From Lysobacter arvi (GTDB taxonomy: Bacteria; Pseudomonadota; Gammaproteobacteria; Xanthomonadales; Xanthomonadaceae): a DNA stretch of 64,000 bases. The position numbers were made by a program, and so were the translations under genes. This document shows positions 11,215 to 21,624 of the stretch, piece by piece (the stretch's first letter is position 1; every line of letters begins with the position of its first letter). A model generated the notes under the pieces. The model saw only the letters and a list, made by a program, of their open reading frames with translations, made no database searches and was not told the origin of the DNA. The stretch spans positions 492,994 to 556,993 of the forward strand of contig JARUHG010000002.1 of assembly GCA_031216755.1 (NCBI GenBank), in the 5' to 3' direction.

Positions 11215-11440
11215 CGTTCCGCCGCGTGGCCGCGAAGCGGCCACGCCTCTGGCGGAACGTTATCCCCGCGCAGGCGGGGATCCAGAACGGGCCCGCGCAA
11301 GCGGGCCCGTGTTGTTTTGCGTTCTGGCCGCGAAGCGGCCACGCCTTCGGCGGAACGTCATCCCCGCGTAGGCGGGGATCCAGAACGGGCCCGCGCAAGC
11401 GGGCCCGTGTGTTTTGCGTTCTGGCCGCGGCCCGCGAAAG
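11215..11440. repeat. Two copies of a palindrome-rich intergenic repeat
   Basis: Two nearly identical units of about 112 bases lie in tandem. Each has three hairpins in the same order: GGCCGCGAAGCGGCC, then CCCCGC(G/-)AGGCGGGG-type, then GGGCCCGCGCAAGCGGGCCC, followed by GTTTTGCGTTCTGG. The first copy starts just after the lipoprotein stop, so it can also act as its transcription terminator. The remaining bases to 11546 show no gene. Confidence 0.8.
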
Positions 11441-11546
11441 CCGCGACCATCCATCGGACGCGAAAAAAACGAAGACGGCAACGCGCCGCGACTCGGCACA
11501 ATTCCTCCTCGCGGCATCCACGCCCGCTCCTCCGAGGTGCCAGCCC

Positions 11547-12635
<1,089 letters not shown>

Positions 12636-12636
<1 letters not shown>

Positions 12637-14369
12637 TGCGAAAGGCGTTGCGCGCGCTGGCCGGCCAAACCCTCCTGACCGCAAGCCTGTTGTTCCCCGC
12701 GACGACGTCTGCGCTGCTGGCCGCGCCCAAGTCCCCGCCGGCGAAGACTGCCGCGCAGCATCCGCCCGGCGCGGCCATCGCCAGCGCGCACGCGCTCGCC
12801 ACGGACGCGGGCATGGAAATGATCCGCCAGGGCGGCAACGCGTTCGACGCAGCCGTCGCGGTGTCGGCGATGCTCTCGGTCGTCGAGCCGATCAGCTCCG
12901 GCATCGGCGGCGGCGGCTTCTTCCTGCTGCACGATGCGAAGAGCGGCAGGGACGTCTTCGTCGATGCGCGCGAAACCTCGCCCGAATCGGCCACGCCGCA
13001 GGCATTCCTCACGCCCGAAGGCGAGCTCGACAACGACCGCGCCACCAATGGGCCGTGGTCGGCGGGCATTCCCGGGCTGCCCGCCGCGCTCGTGCACGTG
13101 TCGCAGAAATACGGCCGGCTGCCGCTGAAGACCTCGCTCGCGCCGGCGATCCGCGTCGCGCGCGAGGGTTTCGAGATCTACCCGCGACTGGAGCGCGGCT
13201 ACGCCAGTCGCCGCGCGGTGATGGAGCGATATCGCGGCACGCGCGAGGTGTTCCTCGCCGACGGCTCGCCGCCGAAGGCCGGCGAAATCCTGAAGCAGCC
13301 GGACCTGGCGCGCACGCTCGAACTGCTCGCCAGCAAGGGCTTCGACGGCTTCTACAAGGGCGAAGTCGCCGAGAAGCTGCTCGCCGCGGTGAAGGAAGAA
13401 GGCGGCCGCTGGCGCGCCTCGGAACTGAGCGGCTACCGCGTGAAGGAGCGCGAGCCGCTGCGGTTCAAATACCAGGGCTGGGACATCACCACCGCGCCGC
13501 CGCCGTCGTCAGGCGGCGTGGCGATCGCGCAGATGCTGCAGATGCTTTCGGGCTGGGACCTGAAGACGCTCGACGACGCCCAGCGCACCCATCTGATCGT
13601 CGAGTCGATGCGACGCGCGTTCCGCGACCGCACGATCTACCTCGGCGATCCGGACTTCGTGAAGATGCCGCTCGCGCGCCTGACCAGCGTCGATTACGCG
13701 GCCGGACAGCGCGCCGGCATCCATCCGTCGAAGGCGACGCCGAGCGACCTCCTGCCGGGGCAGCCGGCGCCGCTGGAGGACGACGAGACGACGCACTTCT
13801 CGATCATCGACGCCGACGGGAATCGCGTGTCGACCACGCAGACGGTGAACCTGCTGTACGGCTCCGGCCTCGTCGCGCCCGGCACCGGTGTGCTGCTCAA
13901 CGACGAGATGGACGACTTCGCGCTGCGTCCGGGTACGCCGAACGCGTTCGGCGTGATGGGCTTCGAAGCCAACGCGCCGGCGCCGGGCAAGCGCATGCTC
14001 AGTTCGATGACGCCGAGCTTCATCGAGTCGAAGGATGAACTGGCCGTGCTCGGTGCGCCGGGTGGCAGCCGCATCATCACCGAAGTGCTGCTGGGCATCC
14101 TCGGCTACGACGACGGCCTGAATGCGCAGCAGGTCGCCGCGAAGCCGCGCATCCATCACCAGTGGATGCCCGACGTGATCACCGCCGAACAAGGCGCGCT
14201 GTCGCCCGAGACGGTGATGGCGCTCGAAGCGATGGGCCACAAGGTAAACGCCGGCGAGAAGCCGTGGGGCAACCTGCAGACGGTGTCGTGGGACAAGCGC
14301 CGCAATACGCTGGAAGGCGGCACCGATCCGCGCAATCCGGTCGGCAAGGCGGACGTGCTGGTGAAATGA
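12636..14369 (+). CDS. ggt: Gamma-glutamyltransferase/glutathione hydrolase
   Basis: 577 residues. The enzyme hydrolyses glutathione and other gamma-glutamyl compounds in the periplasm. An N-terminal signal is followed by the family core: GGNAFDAAVAVSAMLSVVEPISSGIGGGGFFLLH, then the autocleavage site DDETTHFSIIDADGN. The first Thr (about residue 385) becomes the N-terminal nucleophile of the small subunit. GSGLVAPGTGVLLNDEMDDFA and LGAPGGSRI are the usual later motifs. Length matches the family. It is coupled by a one-base overlap to the ferredoxin gene, though no functional link is obvious. Confidence 0.95.
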
Positions 14370-14459
14370 CGCGTCCGTCGCGCTGCGGCGCGGCGCGGAT
14401 CGATTCGAATCCCGCATCGCCGGCGCTAGAATCGAACCGTCTGACGCATTGGTGACAGC

Positions 14460-15350
14460 ATGAAACTCTGGTCCATCCTCGGAAACAGCCAGAAGCTCGA
14501 TGGCGGCGCGATGTTCGGCAACGCCCCGCGCGCGATGTGGGCCAGGTGGGCGTCGCCGGACGACGAGAACCGCATCGATCTGGCCTGCCGCGCGCTGCTC
14601 GCCTGGCCGCTGAACGGCAAGACGGTGCTGTTCGAAACCGGCATCGGCGCGTTCTTCGAGCCGAAGCTGCGCGAGCGCTACGGCGTGGTGGAGGACCGCC
14701 ACGTGCTGGTCGACTCGCTCGCGGCGGCGGGCTTCAAGCCGGAGGACATCGACGTCGTCGTGCTCTCGCACCTGCATTTCGACCATGCCGGCGGGCTGCT
14801 CGCGCCGTGGAGCGAAGGGCAGGCGCCGAGGCTGCTGTTCCCGAACGCGACCTACGTCGTCGGTCGGCGCCACTACGAGCGCGCGCTCGAACCGCACGCG
14901 CGCGATCGCGCCAGCTTCATCCCCGAACTGCCCGCGCTGCTGGAAGCCACGGGCCAGCTGGAACTGGTCGATGGCGATCATTCGAACGCGCTCGGCGACG
15001 CCGTGCGCTTCCACTACAGCGATGGCCACACGCCGGGCCTCATGTTGTCGGAAATCGTCGGCCCCGATCGCGTGGACGGCGAGGCGCACGGCGGCGTGGT
15101 GTTCTGCGCCGATCTGATCCCCGGTCGCCCGTGGGTGCATGTGCCGATCACGATGGGCTACGACCGCAATGCGGAACTGCTGATCGACGAGAAGAAGGCC
15201 TTCCTCGCCGACAAACTCCGCCGCAACGTGCATCTGTTCTTCACCCACGATCCGCAGTGCGCGCTGGCGCAGGTCGTACGGGACGAGAAGGGCAAGTTCG
15301 GCACCGCGCACGAAGTCCCGGCGCTGCACGCGAGGGCGCTCGCGGCATGA
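14460..15350 (+). CDS. Metallo-beta-lactamase fold hydrolase
   Basis: 296 residues, no signal peptide. The zinc site [11 protein letters not shown] (H-x-H-x-D-H) is at about residues 103-113. A later His in SDGHTPGLM, the Asp in [10 protein letters not shown] and the His in FFTHDPQ complete the two-metal site. The overall form resembles the lactonase/quinolinase-like branch of the superfamily, but the substrate cannot be read from sequence. The next gene starts within its stop codon (ATGA), indicating translational coupling. Confidence 0.85.
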   Translation: MKLWSILGNSQKLDGGAMFGNAPRAMWARWASPDDENRIDLACRALLAWPLNGKTVLFETGIGAFFEPKLRERYGVVEDRHVLVDSLAAAGFKPEDIDVVVLSHLHFDHAGGLLAPWSEGQAPRLLFPNATYVVGRRHYERALEPHARDRASFIPELPALLEATGQLELVDGDHSNALGDAVRFHYSDGHTPGLMLSEIVGPDRVDGEAHGGVVFCADLIPGRPWVHVPITMGYDRNAELLIDEKKAFLADKLRRNVHLFFTHDPQCALAQVVRDEKGKFGTAHEVPALHARALAA

Positions 15351-16111
15351 GGTTCCTGCGGGCGGCGTTCGCGCTGTCGTTGTGCGGTGCGCTGGTCGTC
15401 GGCACGGCAGCGGTCGCGCCGGGCGAGGCGCGCGCGTACGCGGGCGATGAGCCGATCGGGACGCCGCAATCGGGCAAGCGCCTGCGCGATCGCGATTTCG
15501 GCGTGGCGACGCAGCAGTTCGGCCTGGACCGCCAGGTGCAGATGTACCAGTGGCGTGCGAGCGGCGACGGCTACACGCCGGTGTGGAACGCGGCGCCGAT
15601 CGATTCGCGCGGCTTCCCGCCGGAGCGCCAGAATCCGCCGAAACTGCCCATCGAGAGCGAGCGCTGGTGGGCCACGGAAGCCACGCTCGACGGCCATCCG
15701 ATCGACGTGAGCGTGTTGCAGGCGCTCGGGCAGTGGCGCGTGTTCCGGCCGAATTTCTCGCGCCTGCCGGCGAACCTCGCCGCGTCCTTCCAACCCGAAG
15801 GCGACGGCCTGGGCAGCGCCGAGAATCCGCTGGAGCCGCGCGTGGGCGATCTGCGCATCCTCTGGCGCGAACTCCAGCTGCCGCCGCTGGAAGGCAAGAT
15901 CGAACTGCGCGACGGCCGCTGGCGTCTTTCGTCGAGCGTCGCGCAGGCGGCGCTCAATGCGGCCAACGCGTCCAACGCGGTCGAGCTGCCCGCCGACCAG
16001 GATCGCGCGCTGCTTCCGTGGTTGCTCGGCGGCGCGACGGTGGTGGTGATCGTGGGCCTGATCTGGCGCCGCGTGCGCCGGCGTCGCGAGACGTTCCTGA
16101 GGCGCGACTAG
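15347..16111 (+). CDS. TMEM43-like membrane protein, short form
   Basis: 254 residues: an N-terminal hydrophobic segment ([19 protein letters not shown]), a periplasmic-type region and a C-terminal transmembrane segment at about residues 225-245 followed by RRVRRRRE. The middle part, [23 protein letters not shown]...[15 protein letters not shown], resembles bacterial TMEM43 proteins, though this protein is shorter than most. The function is unknown. It overlaps the upstream metallo-hydrolase by four bases. Confidence 0.6.
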   Translation: MRFLRAAFALSLCGALVVGTAAVAPGEARAYAGDEPIGTPQSGKRLRDRDFGVATQQFGLDRQVQMYQWRASGDGYTPVWNAAPIDSRGFPPERQNPPKLPIESERWWATEATLDGHPIDVSVLQALGQWRVFRPNFSRLPANLAASFQPEGDGLGSAENPLEPRVGDLRILWRELQLPPLEGKIELRDGRWRLSSSVAQAALNAANASNAVELPADQDRALLPWLLGGATVVVIVGLIWRRVRRRRETFLRRD

Positions 16112-16125
16112 CGTCGGCGGCCAAG

Positions 16126-16262
16126 GTCCCGCAACGGGACGTGCGACTGGAGCGACAGTCCTAGTAGCCCGGGCAAGCGGGGCGCACCCGGGGCCATCCC
16201 GTGCGTATCGTCGATGCTTGCGCTTCCGTCGTCCCGGCGGTGGCCCTGGGCCGGACGACGAC
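16126..16262. terminator. Hairpins between convergent genes
   Basis: Between the TMEM43-like gene and the opposing regulator gene are two inverted repeats: GTCCCG-CAA-CGGGAC at 16126-16140, and a larger one with CGTCGTCC and GGACGACG arms at about 16230-16262. Neither has a T run, so termination is inferred from position. Confidence 0.45.
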
Positions 16263-16271
16263 GGCGCAGCC

Positions 16272-16913
16272 TCAGCGCGTGCCGGTCTTCACCGTATCGC
16301 CGTGCAGGTGCATCAACGATTCCATCAGCTGCTCGTCCGCGCTGGAACACACGCCCAGCAGCACGACTTCCTCGCAGCCGTCCGCCGCGATGTACGCGTG
16401 GCCCATGTTCGAATCGATGTACACCGACTGCCCGGCCTCCAGCACGATCGGGTCGTAGAACTCGGTATGCACTTCGGCGCGACCTTCGAGCACGTGGATG
16501 TATTCCTCGCCCGAGTGGTGCACCAGTTCGCCGAACTCCTCGATGCTCTTCGCGCGCACGCGGGTGATCACCGGGATCATGCGCTTGCGGCGCAGTTCCG
16601 GGCACAGATAGAAGTAATCGTAGTTGGGCGTGGTGACGCGCACCGCGTCTTCGATCCGACCGATGCTGCGCCGTGCCGTGACCGGCGGTTCGGGCGCGTT
16701 GTCGTCCTCGGCGAACAGCTCCGACATGCGGATGTTGAGGCGCTGGCTGATCTGCTGGAGCTTGTCGTAGGTCAGCGTCAGGCGATCGTTCTCGACCTTC
16801 GACAGGGTCGACAGCGGAATGCCGCACCGCTGGCTCATCTCCTTGAGCGTCCAGTCGTTGCGTGCGCGAAGGGCGCGCAGGAGGCTGCCGATGGTCGGGT
16901 GCTGCTGGGTCAT
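16272..16913 (-). CDS. XRE-family regulator with cupin sensor domain
   Basis: 213 residues. The N-terminal helix-turn-helix (about residues 8-65: LRALRARNDWTLKEMSQRCGIPLSTLSKVENDR) is followed by a C-terminal cupin (about 125-200: HSGEEYIHVLEGRAEV, LEAGQSVYIDSNMGHAY). This is the layout of PuuR-like regulators that bind an amino acid or amine in the cupin. It is divergent from the D-amino-acid/peptide locus to the right, and the two promoters of that locus share a sequence block. It is therefore the best candidate for the locus regulator. The ligand is inferred, not shown. Confidence 0.88.
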   Translation of the reverse strand: MTQQHPTIGSLLRALRARNDWTLKEMSQRCGIPLSTLSKVENDRLTLTYDKLQQISQRLNIRMSELFAEDDNAPEPPVTARRSIGRIEDAVRVTTPNYDYFYLCPELRRKRMIPVITRVRAKSIEEFGELVHHSGEEYIHVLEGRAEVHTEFYDPIVLEAGQSVYIDSNMGHAYIAADGCEEVVLLGVCSSADEQLMESLMHLHGDTVKTGTR

Positions 16914-17006
16914 GCCGATGGACGCTCCTGCTGGGCCGGCGTGGTCGCCGGCAATGCGCGCGACCGGGGTCGCAGGGCTGCAATTCTAGGTGACGTCCGG
17001 ACCCGG

Positions 17007-17036
17007 TTGACAATTTTCCAATCAGGATCATTATCT
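17007..17036 (+). promoter_or_regulatory. Promoter/operator A of the dgc-type locus
   Basis: TTGACA (17007-17012), an 18-base spacer containing TTTCCAATCAGGAT, and a -10 like TTATCT (17031-17036). The block is nearly repeated at 21569. The operator's second half-site is poorly matched here (CTCCAAT in place of ATCCTGA). Confidence 0.65.
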
Positions 17037-17109
17037 CCAATGGGGTTCGTTAGTGTCCGGCCGTGCCTGCCGCACGGGGCTGTTTCACTGGGTGGGGAGT
17101 GGTTGCTTG

Positions 17110-19155
17110 ATGAAGAGTCCGATCGCCAGGAGCGTCACGCGTCCCGTCGCCGCGGCGGTGTTGTCGCTGGCCATGTCGATTTCCGCGCTTGCGGCCGAGC
17201 CCGCCGGCCAGGCGCCGGTGCCGCCAAAGACCAAGCCGGCGCTTCCGGTGCCGCATGGCGACGCCACGTCGGTCGCGGTGCCGGTTCCCGCCGCGAATGA
17301 ACGCCTGACCGCCGCCGACCTGGAAGCCTGGGTGGACGGGTTCATGCCGTACGCGCTGGAGCAGACCGACGTCGCCGGGTCGGTGGTCGTCGTCGTGAAG
17401 GACGGCAAGGTGCTGTTCCAGAAGGGCTACGGCTATTCGGATCTCGCCACGCGCAAGCCGGTCGATCCGGCGCGGACGCTGTTCCGGCCCGGCTCGGTGT
17501 CCAAGCTGTTCACCTGGACCGCCGTGATGCAGCTGGTGGAGCAGGGCAAGCTGGATCTCGACAAGGACATCAACACTTATCTCGACTTCGAGATCCCGCC
17601 GTACGACGGCAAACCCGTCACGCTGCGCAACGTGATGACCCACACCGCGGGTATGGAAGAGGCGATCCGCGGGCTCATCGCCAACAGCGAGAAGGACATC
17701 GCGCCGCTGGATGCCACGCTCAAGCACTGGATCCCCGAGCGCATCTACGAACCCGGCAGCACGCCGGCGTATTCGAACTACGCCACCGCGCTGGCCGGCT
17801 ACATCGTGCAGCGCGTGTCCGGCGAGCCGTTCGAGCAATACGTCGCCAACCACATCTTCAAGCCGCTGCAGATGCAGCACTCCAGCTTCTCCCAGCCGCT
17901 GGAGAAGCACCTGCAGCCGCTGGTGTCGAAGGGCTACAAGACCGCGTCGGAGGGCAAGCCGCAACCGTACGAGTACATCAACCTCGCCCCGGCCGGCAGC
18001 CTCGCGTCCACGGCCGCGGACATGGGCAATTTCATGATCGCGCACCTGAACAACGGTGCGTTCGGCGGCACGCGCATCCTCGGAGAGGCGACGGCGCGCC
18101 AGATGCACGAGACCGCCCAGGATTCGATCAAGCCGCTCAACCGCATGATGCTGGGCTTCTACGAGACCACCATGAACGGCCATCGCGCGATCGCGCACGG
18201 CGGCGACACGCAGTGGTTCCACAGCGACCTGCAGCTGTTCCCGGACGATGGCATCGGCATCTTCGTGTCGACCAACAGCGCCGGCAAGGACGGCGGCGCC
18301 CGCCTGATCCGCGACGGCCTGGTCACCGGCTTCGCGAACCGCTACCTGCCGGGGCCACCCAACGCGGCCAAGGGCGTCGACGAGGCCACCGCGAAGGAAC
18401 ACGCGCAGCTCATCGCCGGCGCCTACAACAGCAGCCGCCGCGCCGATTCGAATTTCATGAACCTGGTGTACATGCTGGGCCAGACCAAGGTAGTAGCGAA
18501 CGAGGACGGCACCATCAGCGTGCCGATGCTCGCCGGCTACAGCGGCGCGCCGAAGAAGTGGCGCGAGATCGCCCCGTTCGTGTGGCAGGACACCGGCAGC
18601 GGCGACCGCCTCGCGGCGGAAGTAGTCGACGGCCGCGTCGTGCGGTTCAGCGCCGAACCCATCGCCGCGATCATGGTCTTCCAGCGCGCCGCCTGGTGGC
18701 AGACGCCCGGCGTGTTCCTGACGATGCTCTTCGGCAGCCTCGCCGCACTGTTGTTCACCGTGATCGCGTGGCCGGTGTCGGCGATGGTGCGCCGCCACTA
18801 CGGCGTGCGTTATCCGCTCGCGGGGCAGGATGCGCGTGCGCACCGCTGGGTCCGCATCGCATCGCTCGCCGTACTGGTGTCGGTGGGAGCGATGATCGGC
18901 ATGGTCTTCGCGATGATGTCCGACCTGTCGATGATGTCGCCGGCGAGCGACGTCTACGTGATCGCGCTGCGCACGTTGACCGCCATCGTGTTGCCGCTCG
19001 GCGCGTTGATCGCGCTGTGGAATGCCTGGACCGTGCTGCGCAGCCCGCGTTCGTGGTGGGCGAAGCTGTGGAGCCTCGTGCTCGCCGCTGCCTGCCTGTC
19101 GCTGCTGTGGATCGGCTTCGCCACGCACCTGATCGGCTTCACCGCCCACTACTGA
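17110..19155 (+). CDS. Serine hydrolase (S12/class C beta-lactamase family) with C-terminal membrane domain
   Basis: 681 residues from the ATG at 17110, with GGGGAG ten bases upstream. A signal peptide ends about residue 30 (ISALAAEP). The catalytic set is complete: S129-V-S-K132, Y221-S-N223 and H363-G-G. The last 150 residues have about four transmembrane segments (VFLTMLFGSLAALLFTVIAW onward), which tether the periplasmic enzyme to the inner membrane. S12 enzymes cleave peptides or amides with D-amino acids, or esters and lactams. The context (dgcA, peptide transporter, dgcN) favours a D-amino-acid peptidase. The gene is first in the operon after operator A. Confidence 0.88.
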   Translation: MKSPIARSVTRPVAAAVLSLAMSISALAAEPAGQAPVPPKTKPALPVPHGDATSVAVPVPAANERLTAADLEAWVDGFMPYALEQTDVAGSVVVVVKDGKVLFQKGYGYSDLATRKPVDPARTLFRPGSVSKLFTWTAVMQLVEQGKLDLDKDINTYLDFEIPPYDGKPVTLRNVMTHTAGMEEAIRGLIANSEKDIAPLDATLKHWIPERIYEPGSTPAYSNYATALAGYIVQRVSGEPFEQYVANHIFKPLQMQHSSFSQPLEKHLQPLVSKGYKTASEGKPQPYEYINLAPAGSLASTAADMGNFMIAHLNNGAFGGTRILGEATARQMHETAQDSIKPLNRMMLGFYETTMNGHRAIAHGGDTQWFHSDLQLFPDDGIGIFVSTNSAGKDGGARLIRDGLVTGFANRYLPGPPNAAKGVDEATAKEHAQLIAGAYNSSRRADSNFMNLVYMLGQTKVVANEDGTISVPMLAGYSGAPKKWREIAPFVWQDTGSGDRLAAEVVDGRVVRFSAEPIAAIMVFQRAAWWQTPGVFLTMLFGSLAALLFTVIAWPVSAMVRRHYGVRYPLAGQDARAHRWVRIASLAVLVSVGAMIGMVFAMMSDLSMMSPASDVYVIALRTLTAIVLPLGALIALWNAWTVLRSPRSWWAKLWSLVLAAACLSLLWIGFATHLIGFTAHY

Positions 19156-19209
19156 TCGAACCCACCGCGCGGCGGTGCGACGCCGCCCCGCATGCCAGGG
19201 AGCATCGCC

Positions 19210-20229
19210 GTGATCGACACCGCCCGCGTCCAGCTCGGACTGCGGAACGAGGACTTGCGTCTGTCCGCACCGTTCCGCATCTCCGGACATGTTTTCGAAG
19301 TATCGCCGGTGACGCTCGTCACCCTGCGCAAGAACGGGCGAACGGGGCGGGGCGAGGCGGCCGGCGTGTACTACACGCGCGACACGCCGGCGCAGATGCT
19401 GACGATGATCGAGCAACTGCGCGACACGCTCGAGAACGGCGTCGGCCGACAGGAACTCCGCTCGCTGCTGCCGCCCGGCGGTGCACGCAACGCGGTGGAC
19501 TGCGCGCTGTGGGAACTGGAAGCGGCGCTCGCCGGCGTACCGGTGTGGCAACTGGCGAAGATGGAACGGCCCAGGCCGTTGCTGACGACCTTCACCGTCG
19601 GTGCGGACGATCCCGGCGTCATGGCCGAGCGTGCGTGCGCATACACGCATGCGCGCGCGATCAAACTCAAGCTCACCGGCGAGGCCGACCTCGACATCGC
19701 GCGGCTGCGCGCGGTGCGCGCGGCGCGCCCGGACGCCTGGATCGGCGTGGACGCCAACCAGGGGTACGTGCCCGACACGCTGTCGCAGTTGCTGCCGGCG
19801 CTCGTCGACGAAGGCGTGTCGTTGCTGGAGCAACCCTGTCGCCGCGGTTTCGAAGCCGAACTGGACGGCGTTGATCGTGCGGTGCCGATCGCCGCGGACG
19901 AAAGCATCCTCGACCTGCGCGAACTGGAAGACCGTGCCCGCTGGTTCGACGTGGTGAACATCAAGCTCGACAAATGCGGCGGCCTGACCGAAGGCCTGAT
20001 GATGGCGCGGCGCGCGCGCGAACTCGGCAAGCGCGTGATGGTCGGCAACATGGTCGGCACGAGCCTGGCGATGGCGCCGGCGTTCCTGCTCGGCCAGTTC
20101 TGCGACATCGTCGACCTCGACGGCCCGCTGTTCCTCGACCGCGACCGCACGCCGGGCGTGGTGTACGCCGATGGACATGTCGATTGCCCCGCGCAGGTCT
20201 GGGGCGCGCCGGACGCGGTGATCGCGTGA
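19210..20229 (+). CDS. dgcA: N-acetyl-D-glutamate racemase-type enolase-superfamily enzyme (DgcA)
   Basis: 339 residues from the GTG at 19210, which has AGGGAG seven bases upstream; an ATG at 19192 without a good binding site would add six residues. The fold is the muconate-lactonizing subgroup of the enolase superfamily. The K-x-K acid/base pair is in AIKLKLTG. Metal ligands are in IGVDANQGY, LLEQPC and IAADES, and the opposite-face Lys is in VNIKLDKCGG. Family members are dipeptide epimerases or, next to dgcN, DgcA, which inverts N-acetyl-D-Glu to N-acetyl-L-Glu. The presence of dgcN 4 kb downstream supports the latter; an L-Ala-D/L-Glu epimerase activity cannot be excluded. Its stop overlaps the transporter start. 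Confidence 0.85.
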   Translation: MIDTARVQLGLRNEDLRLSAPFRISGHVFEVSPVTLVTLRKNGRTGRGEAAGVYYTRDTPAQMLTMIEQLRDTLENGVGRQELRSLLPPGGARNAVDCALWELEAALAGVPVWQLAKMERPRPLLTTFTVGADDPGVMAERACAYTHARAIKLKLTGEADLDIARLRAVRAARPDAWIGVDANQGYVPDTLSQLLPALVDEGVSLLEQPCRRGFEAELDGVDRAVPIAADESILDLRELEDRARWFDVVNIKLDKCGGLTEGLMMARRARELGKRVMVGNMVGTSLAMAPAFLLGQFCDIVDLDGPLFLDRDRTPGVVYADGHVDCPAQVWGAPDAVIA

Positions 20230-21572
20230 ACGCCGCGAACGCGCCTCGCGCCGGAGTGCGATGGTTCTTCAACCAGCCGCCCGGGCTGGCGATCCTGTTC
20301 CTCACGCAAATGTGGGAGACCTTCTCCTACTTCGGCATGCGCGCGCTGCTGGTCTATTACATGACCAAGCAACTGCTCATCGGCCAGCAGCAGGCGTCGA
20401 TGATCTACGGCCTCTACACCGCGACGGTGTACTTCACGCCGATCGTGGGCGGCGTCATCGCCGATCGCTGGCTCGGGCGGCGCCGGGCGGTGATCATCGG
20501 CGGCGCCATCATGGCGTTCGGCCATTTCCTGATGGCGTCCGAATCGCTGTTCTTCTTCGCGCTCGCGGCCATCGCGCTGGGCAACGGGTTGTTCCTGCCG
20601 AGTCTTCCCAGCCAGATCGACGGGCTCTACGCGAAGGACGATCCGCGCCGCGGGTCGGCGTACAACTTCTACTACGTCGGCCTGAACCTCGGCGGCCTGC
20701 TCGCGCCGCTGGTGTGCGGCACGTTGGGCGAGGTGTACGGCTGGCACTGGGGCTTCGGCGCGGCGGGCATCGGCATGGTGGGCGGACTGGCGTTGTACGT
20801 GTTCGGCCAACGCTGGCTGCCGCCGGAAGCGCCGCTGCATGCCGCGCGCGAGTCCGACGGTCCCGCCGACGCGACACCGACGCACGCGCTGCGCCAGCGC
20901 GTGATGGCGCTGGTCGCCGTCGCGCTGTGCGTGATGTTGTTCCGCGGCGCGTACGAGCAGACCGGCAATACGATCGCGCTGTGGGCCGACGCAGGCATCG
21001 ACCGCGACTTCCTCGGCCTGGTGATCCCGATGACGTGGTTCCAGGCCCTGAACCCGCTGCTGGTGATCGCACTGACGCCGGTGCTCGTCGCGCACTGGGT
21101 GCGACAGGCGCGTCGCGGTCGCGAACCGACGCCGGCGCGGAAGATGGCGATGGGCGCGTTCGGCGTCGGCGCGGCGTTCGCGATGCTCGCCGTCGTCGAC
21201 GCCTCCGCGCAGGGGCAGGCGAGCTGGATCTGGCTGGCGCTGTTCTTCCTCGTGCTGACCACCGGCGAGCTGTTCATCCTGCCCGTCGGGCTCGGGCTGT
21301 TCGCGCGGCTCGCACCGAAAGGCCATGGCGCGACCACGATCGCCGGCTGGTTCTTCACGTCCTTCGGCGGAAACCTTTTGGCCGGGGCGCTGGGGATGCT
21401 GTGGACGACCTTCGGGCCCGCGGCCTTCTTCGGCGCGATGGCGCTGGTCGCCGCGGCGGCCGGGACGCTGCTGCGCCTGCTGGACGGCGCGGTCGGGCGG
21501 GCGGAGGCGGGAAACATCAGCGCGTCGGCGACCCCGGCCATTCGTGCGCCTGAACACGCCCAATCGGATTGA
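20226..21572 (+). CDS. POT-family proton-coupled oligopeptide transporter
   Basis: 448 residues from a GTG at 20226 that overlaps the dgcA stop by four bases. Twelve or more hydrophobic segments are visible. The start ETFSYFGMRALLVYYMTKQLL is the signature of proton-coupled di/tripeptide transporters (E-x-F-x-Y-x-G-M-R). GGVIADRWLGRRRAV is the usual cytoplasmic loop, and AYEQTGNTIALWAD and GELFILPVGLGLF match later conserved segments. It would carry small peptides across the inner membrane. Its stop codon lies inside operator B, which drives the next genes. Confidence 0.9.
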   Translation: MNAANAPRAGVRWFFNQPPGLAILFLTQMWETFSYFGMRALLVYYMTKQLLIGQQQASMIYGLYTATVYFTPIVGGVIADRWLGRRRAVIIGGAIMAFGHFLMASESLFFFALAAIALGNGLFLPSLPSQIDGLYAKDDPRRGSAYNFYYVGLNLGGLLAPLVCGTLGEVYGWHWGFGAAGIGMVGGLALYVFGQRWLPPEAPLHAARESDGPADATPTHALRQRVMALVAVALCVMLFRGAYEQTGNTIALWADAGIDRDFLGLVIPMTWFQALNPLLVIALTPVLVAHWVRQARRGREPTPARKMAMGAFGVGAAFAMLAVVDASAQGQASWIWLALFFLVLTTGELFILPVGLGLFARLAPKGHGATTIAGWFFTSFGGNLLAGALGMLWTTFGPAAFFGAMALVAAAAGTLLRLLDGAVGRAEAGNISASATPAIRAPEHAQSD

Positions 21573-21603
21573 CATGTTTCCAATCAGGATGTTTATATCC
21601 TGA
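21569..21603 (+). promoter_or_regulatory. Promoter/operator B of the dgc-type locus
   Basis: TTGACA (21569-21574), TTTCCAATCAGGAT in the spacer, and a -10 like TTATAT (21593-21598). A perfect inverted repeat TCAGGAT-N6-ATCCTGA covers 21584-21603, overlapping the -10, as expected of a repressor site. It is nearly the same block as operator A. It precedes the TonB receptor by about 300 bases. Confidence 0.75.
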
Positions 21604-21624
21604 AAGGGATTTGAGGAGCGCGCC

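Noticed and set aside
17050..20178. 1042-residue open frame on the minus strand
   Set aside because: It lies opposite the S12 hydrolase and dgcA, which have full catalytic motifs; the product is His/Arg/Gln-rich low-complexity sequence, as expected of a GC-rich shadow frame.
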